Assembly: GCF_013608025.1 (NCBI RefSeq)
Contig: NZ_VDLV01000002.1
Span: forward strand, 59,916-123,915
Origin: Pseudomonas brassicacearum subsp. neoaurantiaca
GTDB lineage: Bacteria > Pseudomonadota > Gammaproteobacteria > Pseudomonadales > Pseudomonadaceae
DNA: 64,000 nt
Direction: 5' to 3'
The translations under genes were made by a program, and so were the position numbers. This document shows positions 12,713-24,235 of the stretch, one piece after another; position 1 is the first letter of the stretch; each line of letters opens with the position of its first letter. Under the pieces are notes generated by a model. The model did not search any database, was not told the origin of the DNA, and worked only from the letters and a program-made list of their open reading frames with translations.

Positions 12713-13398
12713 GCGTTTCTCTAAGCCGCCTCGAGCGTCAGCTCGGCTACACTTTCAAGGATCAGGAGCTGATGCTCCTGGCACTCACTCACCGCAGTTT
12801 TGCCGGGCGCAACAACGAACGCCTGGAATTTCTCGGCGATGCCATCCTCAATTTCGTGGCGGGCGAGGCGCTTTTCGAACGCTTCCCTCTGGCCCGCGAA
12901 GGCCAGTTGTCGCGTCTGCGCGCTCGATTGGTAAAAGGTGAGACCCTGGCCGTACTGGCCCGCGGTTTTGACCTGGGCGACTATTTGCGCCTGGGGTCGG
13001 GTGAACTGAAAAGCGGCGGCTTCCGTCGCGAGTCGATCCTCGCCGATGCCCTGGAGGCGTTGATTGGCGCGATCTATCTGGACTCAGGCATGGAAATGGC
13101 GCGCGAGCGCGTACTGGCCTGGCTGACGTCCGAGATCGACAGCCTGACGCTGGTGGACACCAACAAGGATCCCAAGACCCGCTTGCAGGAATTCCTGCAG
13201 TCGCGCAGTTGCGAACTGCCACGCTATGAAGTGGTGGATATCCAGGGTGAACCGCATTGCCGAACCTTCTTCGTCGAATGCGAAGTGGTCCTATTGAATG
13301 AAAAAAGCCGAGGCCAGGGCGTGAGTCGTCGTATTGCCGAACAGGTCGCGGCCGCTGCAGCACTGATCGCCTTGGGCGTGGAGAATGGCAATGACTGA
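12709..13398 (+). CDS. rnc: Ribonuclease III
   Basis: Double-strand-specific endoribonuclease that processes rRNA precursors and structured mRNAs. The 229-residue product starts at GTG 12709. The RNase III catalytic signature [14 protein letters not shown] is at about 37-50 and the second acidic site [15 protein letters not shown] at about 109-123. The C-terminal double-stranded RNA-binding domain (about 155-225) includes [11 protein letters not shown] and ends in a basic-alanine helix. It overlaps era by 8 bases, the usual rnc-era coupling. Confidence 0.97.
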   Translation: MSVSLSRLERQLGYTFKDQELMLLALTHRSFAGRNNERLEFLGDAILNFVAGEALFERFPLAREGQLSRLRARLVKGETLAVLARGFDLGDYLRLGSGELKSGGFRRESILADALEALIGAIYLDSGMEMARERVLAWLTSEIDSLTLVDTNKDPKTRLQEFLQSRSCELPRYEVVDIQGEPHCRTFFVECEVVLLNEKSRGQGVSRRIAEQVAAAAALIALGVENGND

Positions 13399-14293
13399 TA
13401 CAACCGTCACCCGCTGCGGCTATGTCGCCATTGTCGGTCGGCCGAACGTGGGCAAGTCCACGCTGTTGAACCACATCCTCGGCCAGAAACTGGCAATTAC
13501 CTCGCGCAAGCCACAGACCACCCGCCACAACATGCTGGGCATCAAGACCGAAGGCGACGTGCAGGCGATCTACGTCGACACGCCGGGGATGCACAAGGGC
13601 GGCGAGAAGGCCCTGAACCGCTACATGAACAAGACTGCTTCGGCGGCGCTGAAAGACGTCGACGTGGTGATCTTCGTGGTTGATCGTACCAAGTGGACCG
13701 AAGAAGACCAGATGGTGCTTGAGCGCGTCCAGTACGTGACCGGTCCGCTGATCGTGGCGTTGAACAAGACCGATCGCATCGAAGACAAGGCAGAACTGAT
13801 GCCGCACCTGAGCTGGTTGCAGGAGCAGTTGCCGAACGCCCAGATCATCCCGATCTCCGCCCAGCATGGCCATAACCTCGACGCGCTGGAGCGGGTGATT
13901 GCCGAGCACCTGCCGGAAAACGATCATTTCTTCCCGGAAGACCAGATCACCGACCGCAGCAGCCGCTTCCTCGCCGCCGAACTGGTGCGCGAGAAAATCA
14001 TGCGCCAGATGGGCGCCGAGCTGCCGTACCAGATCACGGTCGAGATCGAAGAGTTCAAGCAGCAGGGCAAGACGCTGCACATCCATGCTTTGATCCTCGT
14101 CGAACGTGACGGCCAGAAGAAAATCATCATTGGCGACAAGGGCGAGCGCATCAAGCGCATCGGCACCGAGGCGCGCAAGGACATGGAACTGCTGTTCGAC
14201 TCCAAGATCATGCTCAACCTCTGGGTCAAGGTGAAGGGCGGCTGGTCCGATGATGAGCGTGCGTTGCGTTCGTTGGGTTACGGCGACCTCTAA
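13391..14293 (+). CDS. era: GTPase Era
   Basis: Essential Ras-like GTPase for 30S subunit maturation, binding the 3' end of 16S rRNA. I prefer the ATG at 13391 ([16 protein letters not shown]) over the in-frame ATG at 13385, because GGAG at 13380-13383 lies 7 bases before it; this gives 300 residues. G1 GRPNVGKST is at about 15-23, the switch region contains [10 protein letters not shown]3 is DTPG and G4 is NKTD. The C-terminal KH domain shows [19 protein letters not shown] (about 230-250). It is translated from inside the end of rnc and is separated from recO by a nested repeat. Confidence 0.97.
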   Translation: MTDTTVTRCGYVAIVGRPNVGKSTLLNHILGQKLAITSRKPQTTRHNMLGIKTEGDVQAIYVDTPGMHKGGEKALNRYMNKTASAALKDVDVVIFVVDRTKWTEEDQMVLERVQYVTGPLIVALNKTDRIEDKAELMPHLSWLQEQLPNAQIIPISAQHGHNLDALERVIAEHLPENDHFFPEDQITDRSSRFLAAELVREKIMRQMGAELPYQITVEIEEFKQQGKTLHIHALILVERDGQKKIIIGDKGERIKRIGTEARKDMELLFDSKIMLNLWVKVKGGWSDDERALRSLGYGDL

Positions 14294-14318
14294 CCTGATT
14301 GGCTGGGGGCGGGCTCTT

Positions 14319-14480
14319 GTGGCGAGGGAGCTTGCTCCCGCTGGGATCTGTAGGAGCTGGCGAAGCCTGCGATCTTTTGATCTTGATCTTTCACTTGAGA
14401 TTCAAGTGTCTGGGGAAAGATCGCAGCCTCGTTGCACTTGACAGCTCCTACGGCCGAGCGGGAGCAAGCTCCCTCGCCAC
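14319..14480. repeat. Type B REPIN interrupted by a second repeat family
   Basis: Left half GTGGCGAGGGAGCTTGCTCC (from 14319) and right half GGAGCAAGCTCCCTCGCCAC (to 14480) are a normal type B pair. The loop between them holds a complete repeat of another family at 14349-14451. It separates era from recO. Confidence 0.85.
14349..14451. repeat. Type C palindromic repeat nested in a type B REPIN
   Basis: Ends TGTAGGAGCTG and CAGCTCCTAC are inverted, and inner arms GCCTGCGATC and GATCGCAGCC are also inverted. It forms a long imperfect hairpin. A second copy lies at 63689-63787, again directly after a type B left half. Confidence 0.8.
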
Positions 14481-14524
14481 GGGACTTCTCCAACCATTGA
14501 TGTCTTGTTGATATTCAGGCCCCG

Positions 14525-15214
14525 ATGTCCCCCAACCAACCCACCGCCCAACCCGCCTACGTCCTACACTCCCGCGCCTACCGCGAAAGCAGCGCCCTGG
14601 TGGATTTCCTCACGCCCCAAGGGCGGCTGCGGGCGGTGTTGCGGGGGGCGCGGGGCAAGGCCGGGACGCTGGCGCGGCCGTTCGTGCCGCTGGAGGTCGA
14701 GTTTCGTGGGCGAGGCGAGCTGAAGAACGTCGGGCGCATGGAAAGCAATGGCGTCGCGGCCTGGCTCAACGGCGAGGCGTTGTTCAGCGGCTTGTATCTC
14801 AATGAGCTGTTGATCCGCCTGCTGCCAGCCGAAGATCCCCACCCGGCCGTTTTCGACCACTACACCGCCACGCTGCTGGCCCTGGCCGAAGGCCGGCCGC
14901 TGGAGCCATTGCTGCGCTCCTTTGAATGGCGGCTGCTGGACGACCTGGGCTACGGTTTTTCCCTCGACACCGACCTGCACGGCCAGCCCATCGCGGCGGA
15001 CGGCTTGTATCGCTTGCAGGTGGACGCGGGCCTGGAGCAGGTCTATCAGTTGCAACCCGGGTTGTTCAATGGCGTTGAGCTACTGGCGATGGCCGAAGCC
15101 GACTGGACCGCGCCCGGTGCATTGGCGGCGGCCAAGCGTTTGATGCGCCAGGCGCTGGCGGTTCACTTGGGTGGCCGGCCGCTGGTCAGTCGCGAGCTGT
15201 TTCGCAAGCCCTGA
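14525..15214 (+). CDS. recO: DNA repair protein RecO
   Basis: Recombination mediator that, with RecR, loads RecA onto SSB-coated DNA in the RecFOR pathway. The 229-residue product shows the N-terminal OB-fold opening [20 protein letters not shown] (about 9-28) and [12 protein letters not shown] (about 31-42). A helical C-terminal domain follows, containing [15 protein letters not shown], and the protein ends [12 protein letters not shown], a typical RecO tail. It sits between era and pdxJ in the standard order. Confidence 0.95.
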   Translation: MSPNQPTAQPAYVLHSRAYRESSALVDFLTPQGRLRAVLRGARGKAGTLARPFVPLEVEFRGRGELKNVGRMESNGVAAWLNGEALFSGLYLNELLIRLLPAEDPHPAVFDHYTATLLALAEGRPLEPLLRSFEWRLLDDLGYGFSLDTDLHGQPIAADGLYRLQVDAGLEQVYQLQPGLFNGVELLAMAEADWTAPGALAAAKRLMRQALAVHLGGRPLVSRELFRKP

Positions 15215-15264
15215 TCTCCCCGTATGCTGTGGGCCGAATCTCTGTCCATTCAGGAGCGCTTTTC

Positions 15265-16008
15265 GTGAGCACCAGCAATCGCATTCTTCTCGGCGTGAAC
15301 ATCGACCATGTCGCCACCCTCCGCCAGGCCCGTGGTACGCGCTACCCGGATCCGGTCAAGGCCGCGCTGGACGCCGAAGAGGCGGGCGCCGACGGCATCA
15401 CCGTGCACCTGCGTGAAGACCGTCGTCATATCCAGGAGCGCGACGTGTTGCTGCTCAAGGATGTGCTGCAGACCCGCATGAATTTCGAAATGGGCGTGAC
15501 CGAGGAAATGATGGCGTTCGCCGAGCGCATTCGCCCGGCCCACATTTGCCTGGTACCGGAAACTCGCCAGGAATTGACCACCGAGGGCGGCCTGGACGTG
15601 GCGGGGCAGGAGGCGCGGATCAAGGCGGCGGTGGAGCGGCTGTCAAAGATTGGCGCCGAAGTATCGCTGTTCATCGACGCCGACGAGCGGCAGATCGAAG
15701 CCTCCAAGCGAGTCGGCGCCCCTGCCATTGAGTTGCACACCGGGCGTTACGCCGATGCCGAGACGCCGACCGATGTGGCCGATGAGCTGCAACGGGTCGC
15801 CGACGGCGTCACTTTTGGCTTGGCCCAAGGGCTGATCGTCAACGCCGGCCATGGCCTGCATTATCACAACGTCGAAGCCGTCGCGGCGATCAAGGGCATC
15901 AACGAACTGAACATCGGCCATGCGCTGGTGGCCCATGCTTTGTTCGTCGGGTTCAAGTCGGCGGTGGCGGAGATGAAGACGCTGATCCTGGCGGCTGCCA
16001 GATCCTGA
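15265..16008 (+). CDS. pdxJ: Pyridoxine 5'-phosphate synthase
   Basis: Last step of de novo vitamin B6 synthesis: condenses 1-deoxy-D-xylulose 5-phosphate with 3-amino-2-oxopropyl phosphate to form pyridoxine 5'-phosphate. I start at GTG 15265 ([20 protein letters not shown]), with AGGAG 8 bases upstream; this gives 247 residues. The family core [25 protein letters not shown] and the C-terminal [14 protein letters not shown] phosphate site are visible. It follows recO by 50 bases and is probably in the same transcript. Confidence 0.97.
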   Translation: MSTSNRILLGVNIDHVATLRQARGTRYPDPVKAALDAEEAGADGITVHLREDRRHIQERDVLLLKDVLQTRMNFEMGVTEEMMAFAERIRPAHICLVPETRQELTTEGGLDVAGQEARIKAAVERLSKIGAEVSLFIDADERQIEASKRVGAPAIELHTGRYADAETPTDVADELQRVADGVTFGLAQGLIVNAGHGLHYHNVEAVAAIKGINELNIGHALVAHALFVGFKSAVAEMKTLILAAARS

Positions 16009-16018
16009 TCCTCACAAC

Positions 16019-16110
16019 TGTGGGAGCGAGCTTGCTCGCGATGAGGGCCTCATATTCAACATGGATGTTGACTGACAGACCGCTATCGCGAGCAAGCTCG
16101 CTCCCACAGG
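16019..16110. repeat. Type A REP pair (REPIN)
   Basis: Head GTGGGAGCGAGCTTGCTCGC and inverted partner separated by about 45 bases, between the convergent pdxJ and mltF. Confidence 0.85.
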
Positions 16111-16173
16111 GGGATCTTGGGTGGATATAAATTTTGTGAGTAGTCCAAGCAAAACTGTGGGGAAGGGCAGCTG

Positions 16174-17921
<1,748 letters not shown>

Positions 17922-20900
17922 ATGTTGATCCTGCGCGGCGCTCCTGCCCTTTCTGCCTTTCGCCACAGCAAACTTCTTGAGCAACTGAGCCAGAAAGTCC
18001 CGGCTGTCAGCGGCTTGTATGCTGAATTCGCTCACTTCGCCGAAGTCACCGGCGGTTTGACCGGCGACGAACAGCAGGTGCTCGCGCGCCTTCTGAAGTA
18101 CGGTCCAAGTGTTCCGGTCCAGGAGCCAACCGGCCGCCTGTTCCTGGTATTGCCGCGTTTCGGCACCATTTCGCCGTGGTCGAGCAAGGCCAGCGACATC
18201 GCCCGCAACTGCGGCCTGGCGAAAATCCAGCGCCTGGAGCGCGGCATCGCCTTTTATGTCGCCGGTGAGTTCAGCGAGGCCGATGCCCAACTGATCGCCG
18301 ATGGCCTGCATGACCGCATGACCCAGGTCGTCCTGGGCAACCTGGAACAGGCCGCCGGCCTGTTCAGCCATGCCGAGCCCAAGCCGCTGACCGCCATCGA
18401 CGTGTTGGGCGGTGGCCGCGCCGCGTTGGAAAAAGCCAACGCCGAGCTGGGCCTGGCCCTGGCCGAAGACGAGATCGACTACCTGGTCAACGCCTTCCAG
18501 GGCTTGAAGCGCAACCCCCACGACATCGAACTGATGATGTTCGCCCAGGCCAACTCCGAGCACTGCCGCCACAAGATCTTCAACGCCAGTTGGGACATTG
18601 ACGGCCAGAGCCAGGAAAAAAGCCTGTTCGGCATGATCAAGAACACCTACCAGATGCACAACGAAGGTGTGCTCTCGGCTTACAAGGACAACGCCGCGGT
18701 GATCGTCGGCAACGTCGCTGGTCGCTTCTACCCGAACCCCGAGACCCGCCAGTACGGTGCGGTCCAGGAGCCGGTGCACATCCTGATGAAGGTCGAGACC
18801 CATAACCACCCGACCGCCATCGCGCCGTTCCCGGGCGCGTCCACCGGCTCCGGTGGCGAGATCCGCGACGAAGGCGCGACCGGTCGCGGCGCCAAGCCCA
18901 AGGCTGGCCTGACCGGCTTCACGGTGTCGAACCTGCAGATCCCGGGCTTCGAACAGCCGTGGGAAAAGCCGTACGGCAAGCCTGAGCGCATCGTCAACGC
19001 CCTCGACATCATGATCGAAGGCCCACTGGGCGGCGCGGCGTTCAACAACGAATTCGGTCGCCCGGCCCTGACTGGCTACTTCCGTACCTTCGAACAATCC
19101 ATCACCACTCCACGTGGCGAAGAGGTTCGCGGCTACCACAAGCCGATCATGCTCGCCGGCGGCATGGGTAACATCCGCGCCGAACACGTGCAGAAAGGCG
19201 AGATCGTGGTCGGCTCCAAGCTGATCGTCCTCGGCGGCCCGGCCATGTTGATCGGCCTGGGTGGCGGCGCGGCTTCGTCCATGGCCACCGGCACCAGCTC
19301 GGCAGACCTGGACTTCGCTTCGGTCCAGCGGGAAAACCCGGAAATGGAACGCCGTTGCCAGGAGGTCATCGACCGTTGCTGGCAATTGGGTGAGAACAAC
19401 CCGATCAGCTTCATCCACGACGTCGGCGCGGGCGGCCTGTCCAACGCCTTCCCGGAACTGGTCAACGACGGTGGCCGCGGTGGCCGCTTCGAATTGCGCA
19501 ACATTCCGAACGACGAGCCGGGCATGGCCCCGCACGAAATCTGGAGCAACGAATCCCAGGAACGTTACGTCCTGGCGGTCGGCCCGGCTGACTTCGAACG
19601 CTTCCAGGCCATTTGCGAGCGCGAGCGTTGTCCGTTCGCCGTGGTCGGTGAAGCCACCGCCGAGCCGCAACTGACCGTGACCGACAGCCATTTCGGCAAC
19701 AGCCCGGTGGACATGCCGCTGGAAGTGCTGCTGGGCAAGGCCCCGCGCATGCACCGTTCGGCCGTCCGCGAAGCCGAGCTGGGTGACGATTTCGATCCGT
19801 CCACCCTCGACATCGCCGACTCCATCGAGCGCGTGCTGCATCACCCGGCCGTGGCGAGCAAGAGCTTCCTGATCACCATCGGCGACCGCACCATCACCGG
19901 CCTTGTAGCCCGCGATCAAATGGTCGGCCCGTGGCAAGTACCGGTGGCCGACGTGGCCGTGACCGCCACCAGCTTCGACGTCTACACCGGCGAAGCCATG
20001 GCGATGGGCGAGCGCACGCCGCTGGCGCTGCTGGACGCCCCGGCCTCGGGCCGCATGGCGATTGGCGAAACCCTGACCAACATCGCGGCCTCGCGCATCG
20101 GCAAGATTTCCGACATCAAGCTGTCGGCCAACTGGATGTCCGCCGCCGGTCACCCGGGTGAAGACGCCCGCTTGTACGACACCGTCAAGGCTGTCGGCAT
20201 GGAGCTGTGCCCTGAGCTGGGCATCACCATTCCAGTGGGCAAGGACTCCATGTCCATGGCCACGCGCTGGAATGACGAAGGCGTGGACAAGAGCGTGACC
20301 TCGCCACTGTCGTTGATCGTGACCGGTTTCGCCCCGGTCACCGACATCCGCCAGACCCTGACCCCGCAACTGCGCATGGACAAGGGCACCACCGACCTGA
20401 TCCTGATCGACCTGGGCCGTGGCCAGAACCGCATGGGCGCCTCGATCCTGGCCCAGGTGCATGGCAAGCTCGGCTCGCAAGCGCCGGATGTCGATGACGC
20501 CGAAGACCTGAAGGCGTTCTTCGCCGTGATCCAGGGCCTCAACGCCGACGGTCACCTGCTGGCCTACCACGACCGTTCCGATGGCGGCTTGCTGACCACC
20601 GTGATGGAAATGGCCTTCGCCGGTCACTGCGGCCTGAACCTGACCCTGGACAGCGTCGCCGAATCCGCCGCTGAGATCCCGGCCATCCTGTTCAACGAAG
20701 AGTTGGGTGCGGTGATCCAGGTTCGCCAGGACGCCACCCCGGATATCCTCGCCCAGTTCAGCGCCGCCGGCCTGGCCGAGTGCGTCTCGGTGATCGGCCA
20801 GCCGATCAACAACGCCCACATCAACATCACCTTCAACGGCGACACCGTCTTCGAAGGCCAGCGCCGCCTGTTGCAGCGCCAGTGGGCCGAGACCAGCTAC

Positions 20901-21818
20901 CAGATCCAGCGCCTGCGCGACAACGCCGACTGCGCCGAGCAGGAATTCGACGCGATCCTTGAGGAAGACAACCCGGGCCTGAGCGCCAAGCTCAGCTACG
21001 ACGTCAACGACAACGTGGCCGCGCCCTACATCAAGAAAGGCATTCGCCCACAAGTGGCGGTCCTGCGCGAGCAGGGCGTCAACGGTCAGGTGGAAATGGC
21101 GGCGGCGTTCGACCGTGCTGGTTTCAACGCGATCGACGTGCACATGAGCGACATCCTCGCCGGTCGTGTCGACCTGAACGACTTCAAGGGCATGGTCGCT
21201 TGCGGCGGCTTCTCCTACGGCGACGTGCTGGGTGCCGGTGAAGGCTGGGCCAAGTCGGCGCTGTTCAACAGCCGCGCCCGCGACGCGTTCCAAGGCTTCT
21301 TCGAGCGCACCGACAGCTTCACCCTCGGCGTGTGCAACGGCTGCCAGATGATGTCCAACCTGCACGAGCTGATCCCGGGCAGCGAGTTCTGGCCGCACTT
21401 CGTGCGTAACCGTTCCGAGCAGTTCGAAGCCCGCGTCGCGATGGTCCAGGTGCAGGAGTCGAACTCGATCTTCCTGCAGGGCATGGCCGGTTCGCGCATG
21501 CCGATCGCCATCGCCCACGGCGAAGGCCATGCGGAGTTCCAGAGCGAAGAAGCGTTGCTCGAAGCCGACCTGTCCGGTTGTGTGTCGCTGCGTTTCGTCG
21601 ACAACCACGGCAAGGTCACCGAAACCTACCCGGCCAACCCGAACGGCTCGCCGCGCGGAATCACCGGCCTGACCAGCCGCGACGGCCGCGTCACGATCAT
21701 GATGCCGCACCCTGAGCGGGTATTCCGCGCAGTGCAGAACTCGTGGCGTTCTGACGATTGGAACGAGGACGCGCCGTGGATGCGCATGTTCCGCAACGCC
21801 CGCGTCTGGGTGAACTAA
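17922..21818 (+). CDS. purL: Phosphoribosylformylglycinamidine synthase
   Basis: Large PurL of purine synthesis: converts FGAR, glutamine and ATP to FGAM. At 1298 residues it is the single-chain gammaproteobacterial form, with an N-terminal PurS-like domain, tandem AIRS-like synthetase halves ([20 protein letters not shown] at about 290-309) and a C-terminal glutamine amidotransferase. The amidotransferase nucleophile is in [10 protein letters not shown] (about 1135-1144) and the His/Glu pair near [10 protein letters not shown]. Only 4 bases separate it from the next gene, suggesting co-transcription. Confidence 0.98.
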   Translation: MLILRGAPALSAFRHSKLLEQLSQKVPAVSGLYAEFAHFAEVTGGLTGDEQQVLARLLKYGPSVPVQEPTGRLFLVLPRFGTISPWSSKASDIARNCGLAKIQRLERGIAFYVAGEFSEADAQLIADGLHDRMTQVVLGNLEQAAGLFSHAEPKPLTAIDVLGGGRAALEKANAELGLALAEDEIDYLVNAFQGLKRNPHDIELMMFAQANSEHCRHKIFNASWDIDGQSQEKSLFGMIKNTYQMHNEGVLSAYKDNAAVIVGNVAGRFYPNPETRQYGAVQEPVHILMKVETHNHPTAIAPFPGASTGSGGEIRDEGATGRGAKPKAGLTGFTVSNLQIPGFEQPWEKPYGKPERIVNALDIMIEGPLGGAAFNNEFGRPALTGYFRTFEQSITTPRGEEVRGYHKPIMLAGGMGNIRAEHVQKGEIVVGSKLIVLGGPAMLIGLGGGAASSMATGTSSADLDFASVQRENPEMERRCQEVIDRCWQLGENNPISFIHDVGAGGLSNAFPELVNDGGRGGRFELRNIPNDEPGMAPHEIWSNESQERYVLAVGPADFERFQAICERERCPFAVVGEATAEPQLTVTDSHFGNSPVDMPLEVLLGKAPRMHRSAVREAELGDDFDPSTLDIADSIERVLHHPAVASKSFLITIGDRTITGLVARDQMVGPWQVPVADVAVTATSFDVYTGEAMAMGERTPLALLDAPASGRMAIGETLTNIAASRIGKISDIKLSANWMSAAGHPGEDARLYDTVKAVGMELCPELGITIPVGKDSMSMATRWNDEGVDKSVTSPLSLIVTGFAPVTDIRQTLTPQLRMDKGTTDLILIDLGRGQNRMGASILAQVHGKLGSQAPDVDDAEDLKAFFAVIQGLNADGHLLAYHDRSDGGLLTTVMEMAFAGHCGLNLTLDSVAESAAEIPAILFNEELGAVIQVRQDATPDILAQFSAAGLAECVSVIGQPINNAHINITFNGDTVFEGQRRLLQRQWAETSYQIQRLRDNADCAEQEFDAILEEDNPGLSAKLSYDVNDNVAAPYIKKGIRPQVAVLREQGVNGQVEMAAAFDRAGFNAIDVHMSDILAGRVDLNDFKGMVACGGFSYGDVLGAGEGWAKSALFNSRARDAFQGFFERTDSFTLGVCNGCQMMSNLHELIPGSEFWPHFVRNRSEQFEARVAMVQVQESNSIFLQGMAGSRMPIAIAHGEGHAEFQSEEALLEADLSGCVSLRFVDNHGKVTETYPANPNGSPRGITGLTSRDGRVTIMMPHPERVFRAVQNSWRSDDWNEDAPWMRMFRNARVWVN

Positions 21819-21822
21819 GACG

Positions 21823-22134
21823 GTGTACAAGCTCTGCTTCTTCGTCCCGGCCAGCCATGTGGACGAGGTCAAAAGCGCCGTATTCGCCGCCGGTGGCGGA
21901 CGAATCGGCGACTATGACCACTGCGCCTGGCAAGTGCTAGGCCTGGGCCAGTTTCGCCCGTTGGACGGCAGCCAGCCGTTCATCGGCGAAGCGGGGCAGG
22001 TCGAGCAGGTCGAGGAATGGAAGGTGGAGCTGGTAGTGGCTGATCAGTTGATTCGTCCCGTGGTGGAGGCGCTGAAACAGAGCCATCCCTACGAGACACC
22101 GGCGTATGAAGTGTGGCGGCTGGAGGATTTCTGA
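21823..22134 (+). CDS. YqfO/NIF3-like small protein
   Basis: A 103-residue protein resembling the stand-alone YqfO (CutA1-like) domain of NIF3-family proteins; function unknown. It starts at GTG 21823, 4 bases after purL. Visible family elements are MYKLCFFVPASHVDEVKSA, GGGRIGDYDHCAWQ (about 24-37) and the C-terminal HPYETPAYEVWRLEDF. CutA-like folds are trimeric, and metal or ligand binding is possible but unproven. The same purL neighbour is recalled from P. aeruginosa. A strong terminator follows. Confidence 0.88.
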   Translation: MYKLCFFVPASHVDEVKSAVFAAGGGRIGDYDHCAWQVLGLGQFRPLDGSQPFIGEAGQVEQVEEWKVELVVADQLIRPVVEALKQSHPYETPAYEVWRLEDF

Positions 22135-22152
22135 TCTTCCTGCTGCTGCAAT

Positions 22153-22187
22153 AAAAAACCCGCTGATTGATTCAGCGGGTTTTTTAT
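22153..22187 (+). terminator. Rho-independent terminator after the purL operon
   Basis: AAAAAACCCGCTGA pairs perfectly with TCAGCGGGTTTTTT around a 5-base loop, 18 bases after the YqfO-like stop. The A/T runs on both sides could also stop leftward transcription from the nag genes. Confidence 0.92.
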
Positions 22188-22217
22188 TGCATGTGGTTCC
22201 TGTGTACACAAACCCAT

Positions 22218-22311
22218 GTGGCGAGGGAGCTTGCTCCCGCTCGGTTGCGCAGCAACCGCCCAGAAGCTTGGGGCCGCTGCGCGACCCAGCGGGAGCAAGC
22301 TCCCTCGCCAC
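22218..22311. repeat. Type B REPIN
   Basis: GTGGCGAGGGAGCTTGCTCC and its inverted partner enclose GC-rich inner arms (GGTTGCGCAGCAACC). The gap 22135-22486 holds only the terminator, this REPIN and type A halves. Confidence 0.85.
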
Positions 22312-22373
22312 AAGAGTTGTGGAGTGTCAGATATGAGGTTTTGTTTGTGCCGGCCCCATCGTCGGATCGCCGC

Positions 22374-22464
22374 CCGGAGCAAGCTCGCTCCCACAGGATA
22401 TGGTGTGATTCACAAGTATCTGCAAAACCACAAACCACTGTGGGAGCGAGCTTGCTCGCGATGA
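22374..22464. repeat. Type A REP halves facing outward
   Basis: GGAGCAAGCTCGCTCCCAC (to about 22395) is followed by GTGGGAGCGAGCTTGCTCGC (22440-22459). The two halves are in tail-to-tail order, opposite to the usual pair, just downstream of nagE. Confidence 0.75.
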
Positions 22465-22486
22465 GGCCAGATCAGTCGGCGAAGGC

Positions 22487-24202
22487 CTAGACTTTGACAT
22501 CCGCCTTACGATTCACAACCACTGCCTCTAACGCCCGCCACAACCCCGGCGCTTTCTCTCCCAGCAACAAGTGCCACACACCATCCTCCAACGAGCTGAT
22601 CCCCTGGCAACCCAGCGCCTTGAGCTGGTTTTCCGACAACCTCTTGCCGTCAGCCAACTGCACGCGCAAACGGCTCGTCGCCACGCAATCGAGCTGCAAG
22701 ACATTCCCGTCACCGCCCAGGGCCGCGAGCCATTGTTGCGCTTCGGTCTCGGAAACGACCGTCGGGGGGACAGGCTCAGCTACGGTGGCCACGGGCGCGC
22801 TGATTGGCCGTTCGGAAGAGGGCAACGCCAAGCGAATTTCATCCGCAATGCTATCGGCCATCGGCCCCACCACCACCTGCAGGCTGCCGCCATTACCCGG
22901 CCTGACCACGGCCATCGCGCCGAGGGCTTTGAGTTGGGCATCGGAGGCCTTGTTGCGATCCACCATGTCCAGGCGCAAGCGCGTCGTGCAGGCGCCGACG
23001 GTGATCAGGTTGTCGGCGCCGCCCAAGGCTTGGATATAGGCCGCGGCCCGTTGGTTTTCGGCGATGACCGGCTTGTCGCCCGCCGGCACGTCTTCGCGCC
23101 CCGGCGTCTTCAGGTCGAAGCGGCGGATGCAGAAGTCGAACACCAGGTAATAAATCCCTGCGTAGACCAGGCCCACCGGAACGACCAACCAGCCGTTGGT
23201 GGATTTGCCCCAGCCCAGCACCATGTCGATGAAACCGCCGGAGAAGGTAAAGCCCAAGTGGATGTTCAACAGGTTGGTCACCGCCATCGACAACCCGGTG
23301 AGCAGCGCGTGGACCAGGTACAGCAGCGGCGCGAGGAACATGAAGGCGAATTCGATCGGCTCGGTGACACCAGTGAGGAATGAAGTCAGCGCCATCGACA
23401 AAAGTATCCCACCCATGACCTTGCGCCGCTGGGGCAGGGCATTGCGATACATCGCCAGGCAGGCGGCGGGCAGGCCGAAGAGCATCACCGGGAACATGCC
23501 GGTCATGAATTGGCCGCCCTTGGGGTCGCCGGCGAAATAACGGGTCAGGTCGCCGGTGACCACTGCACCGGTGGCGGGGTCTGTGAAGCTGCCGAAGATG
23601 AACCAGGCCATGTTGTTGAGGATGTGATGCAGGCCGGTGACGATCAGCAATCGATTGAATACACCGAAGACGAATGCACCGAAGCTGCCGCTGGCCATCA
23701 GCAGCTCGCCGAAGCTGTTGATCCCGTGCTGGATCGACGGCCAGATCAGGCCGAACACCAGGCCCAGGCCGACGGCGCTGAAACCGGTGACAATCGGCAC
23801 GAAGCGCCGTCCGCCGAAGAACGCGAGGTATTCTGGCAGCCTGATGTCCTTGAAACGGTTGTACAGCGCGCCGGCCAACAGACCGCTGATGATGCCGGCA
23901 AGCATGCCCATGTTGATCGTCGCGTCGAGCACCTTCAGCGTCGCGATCATGACCAGGTAGCCGATGGCCCCGGCCAGTCCGGCGGTGCCGTTGTTGTCCC
24001 GGGCGAAACCCACGGCGATACCGATGGCGAAGATCATCGGCAGATTGGCGAAAATCGCTTCGCCGGCGTCGTGGATGATCGCGATATTCAACAGGTCTGT
24101 GTCCCCCAGGCGCAGGAGCAGGCCCGCAATCGGCAGGATCGCGATCGGCAACATCAGCGCCCGGCCGAGGCGTTGCAATCCTTCGATGAAATGCTGGTAC
24201 AT
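22487..24202 (-). CDS. nagE: PTS N-acetylglucosamine-specific EIICB with a duplicated EIIB domain
   Basis: Inner-membrane permease that imports and phosphorylates GlcNAc. The 571-residue product has an EIIC domain of about ten membrane helices (1-370) with the substrate motif GVTEPIEFAFMFLAP. EIIB-1 follows (about 390-465) with phosphorylated Cys in VGACTTRLRL. A second EIIB-like domain (about 490-565) has DCVATSRLRV, where Ala occupies the Cys position, so it probably cannot carry phosphate. A strong AAGGAG lies before the ATG. It is the last gene of the nag operon, 33 bases after nagF. Phosphate would come from the EIIA of NagF. Confidence 0.93.
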   Translation of the reverse strand: MYQHFIEGLQRLGRALMLPIAILPIAGLLLRLGDTDLLNIAIIHDAGEAIFANLPMIFAIGIAVGFARDNNGTAGLAGAIGYLVMIATLKVLDATINMGMLAGIISGLLAGALYNRFKDIRLPEYLAFFGGRRFVPIVTGFSAVGLGLVFGLIWPSIQHGINSFGELLMASGSFGAFVFGVFNRLLIVTGLHHILNNMAWFIFGSFTDPATGAVVTGDLTRYFAGDPKGGQFMTGMFPVMLFGLPAACLAMYRNALPQRRKVMGGILLSMALTSFLTGVTEPIEFAFMFLAPLLYLVHALLTGLSMAVTNLLNIHLGFTFSGGFIDMVLGWGKSTNGWLVVPVGLVYAGIYYLVFDFCIRRFDLKTPGREDVPAGDKPVIAENQRAAAYIQALGGADNLITVGACTTRLRLDMVDRNKASDAQLKALGAMAVVRPGNGGSLQVVVGPMADSIADEIRLALPSSERPISAPVATVAEPVPPTVVSETEAQQWLAALGGDGNVLQLDCVATSRLRVQLADGKRLSENQLKALGCQGISSLEDGVWHLLLGEKAPGLWRALEAVVVNRKADVKV

Positions 24203-24235
24203 GGCGTCTCTCCTTTTATTGTTATCCGACGGGGC

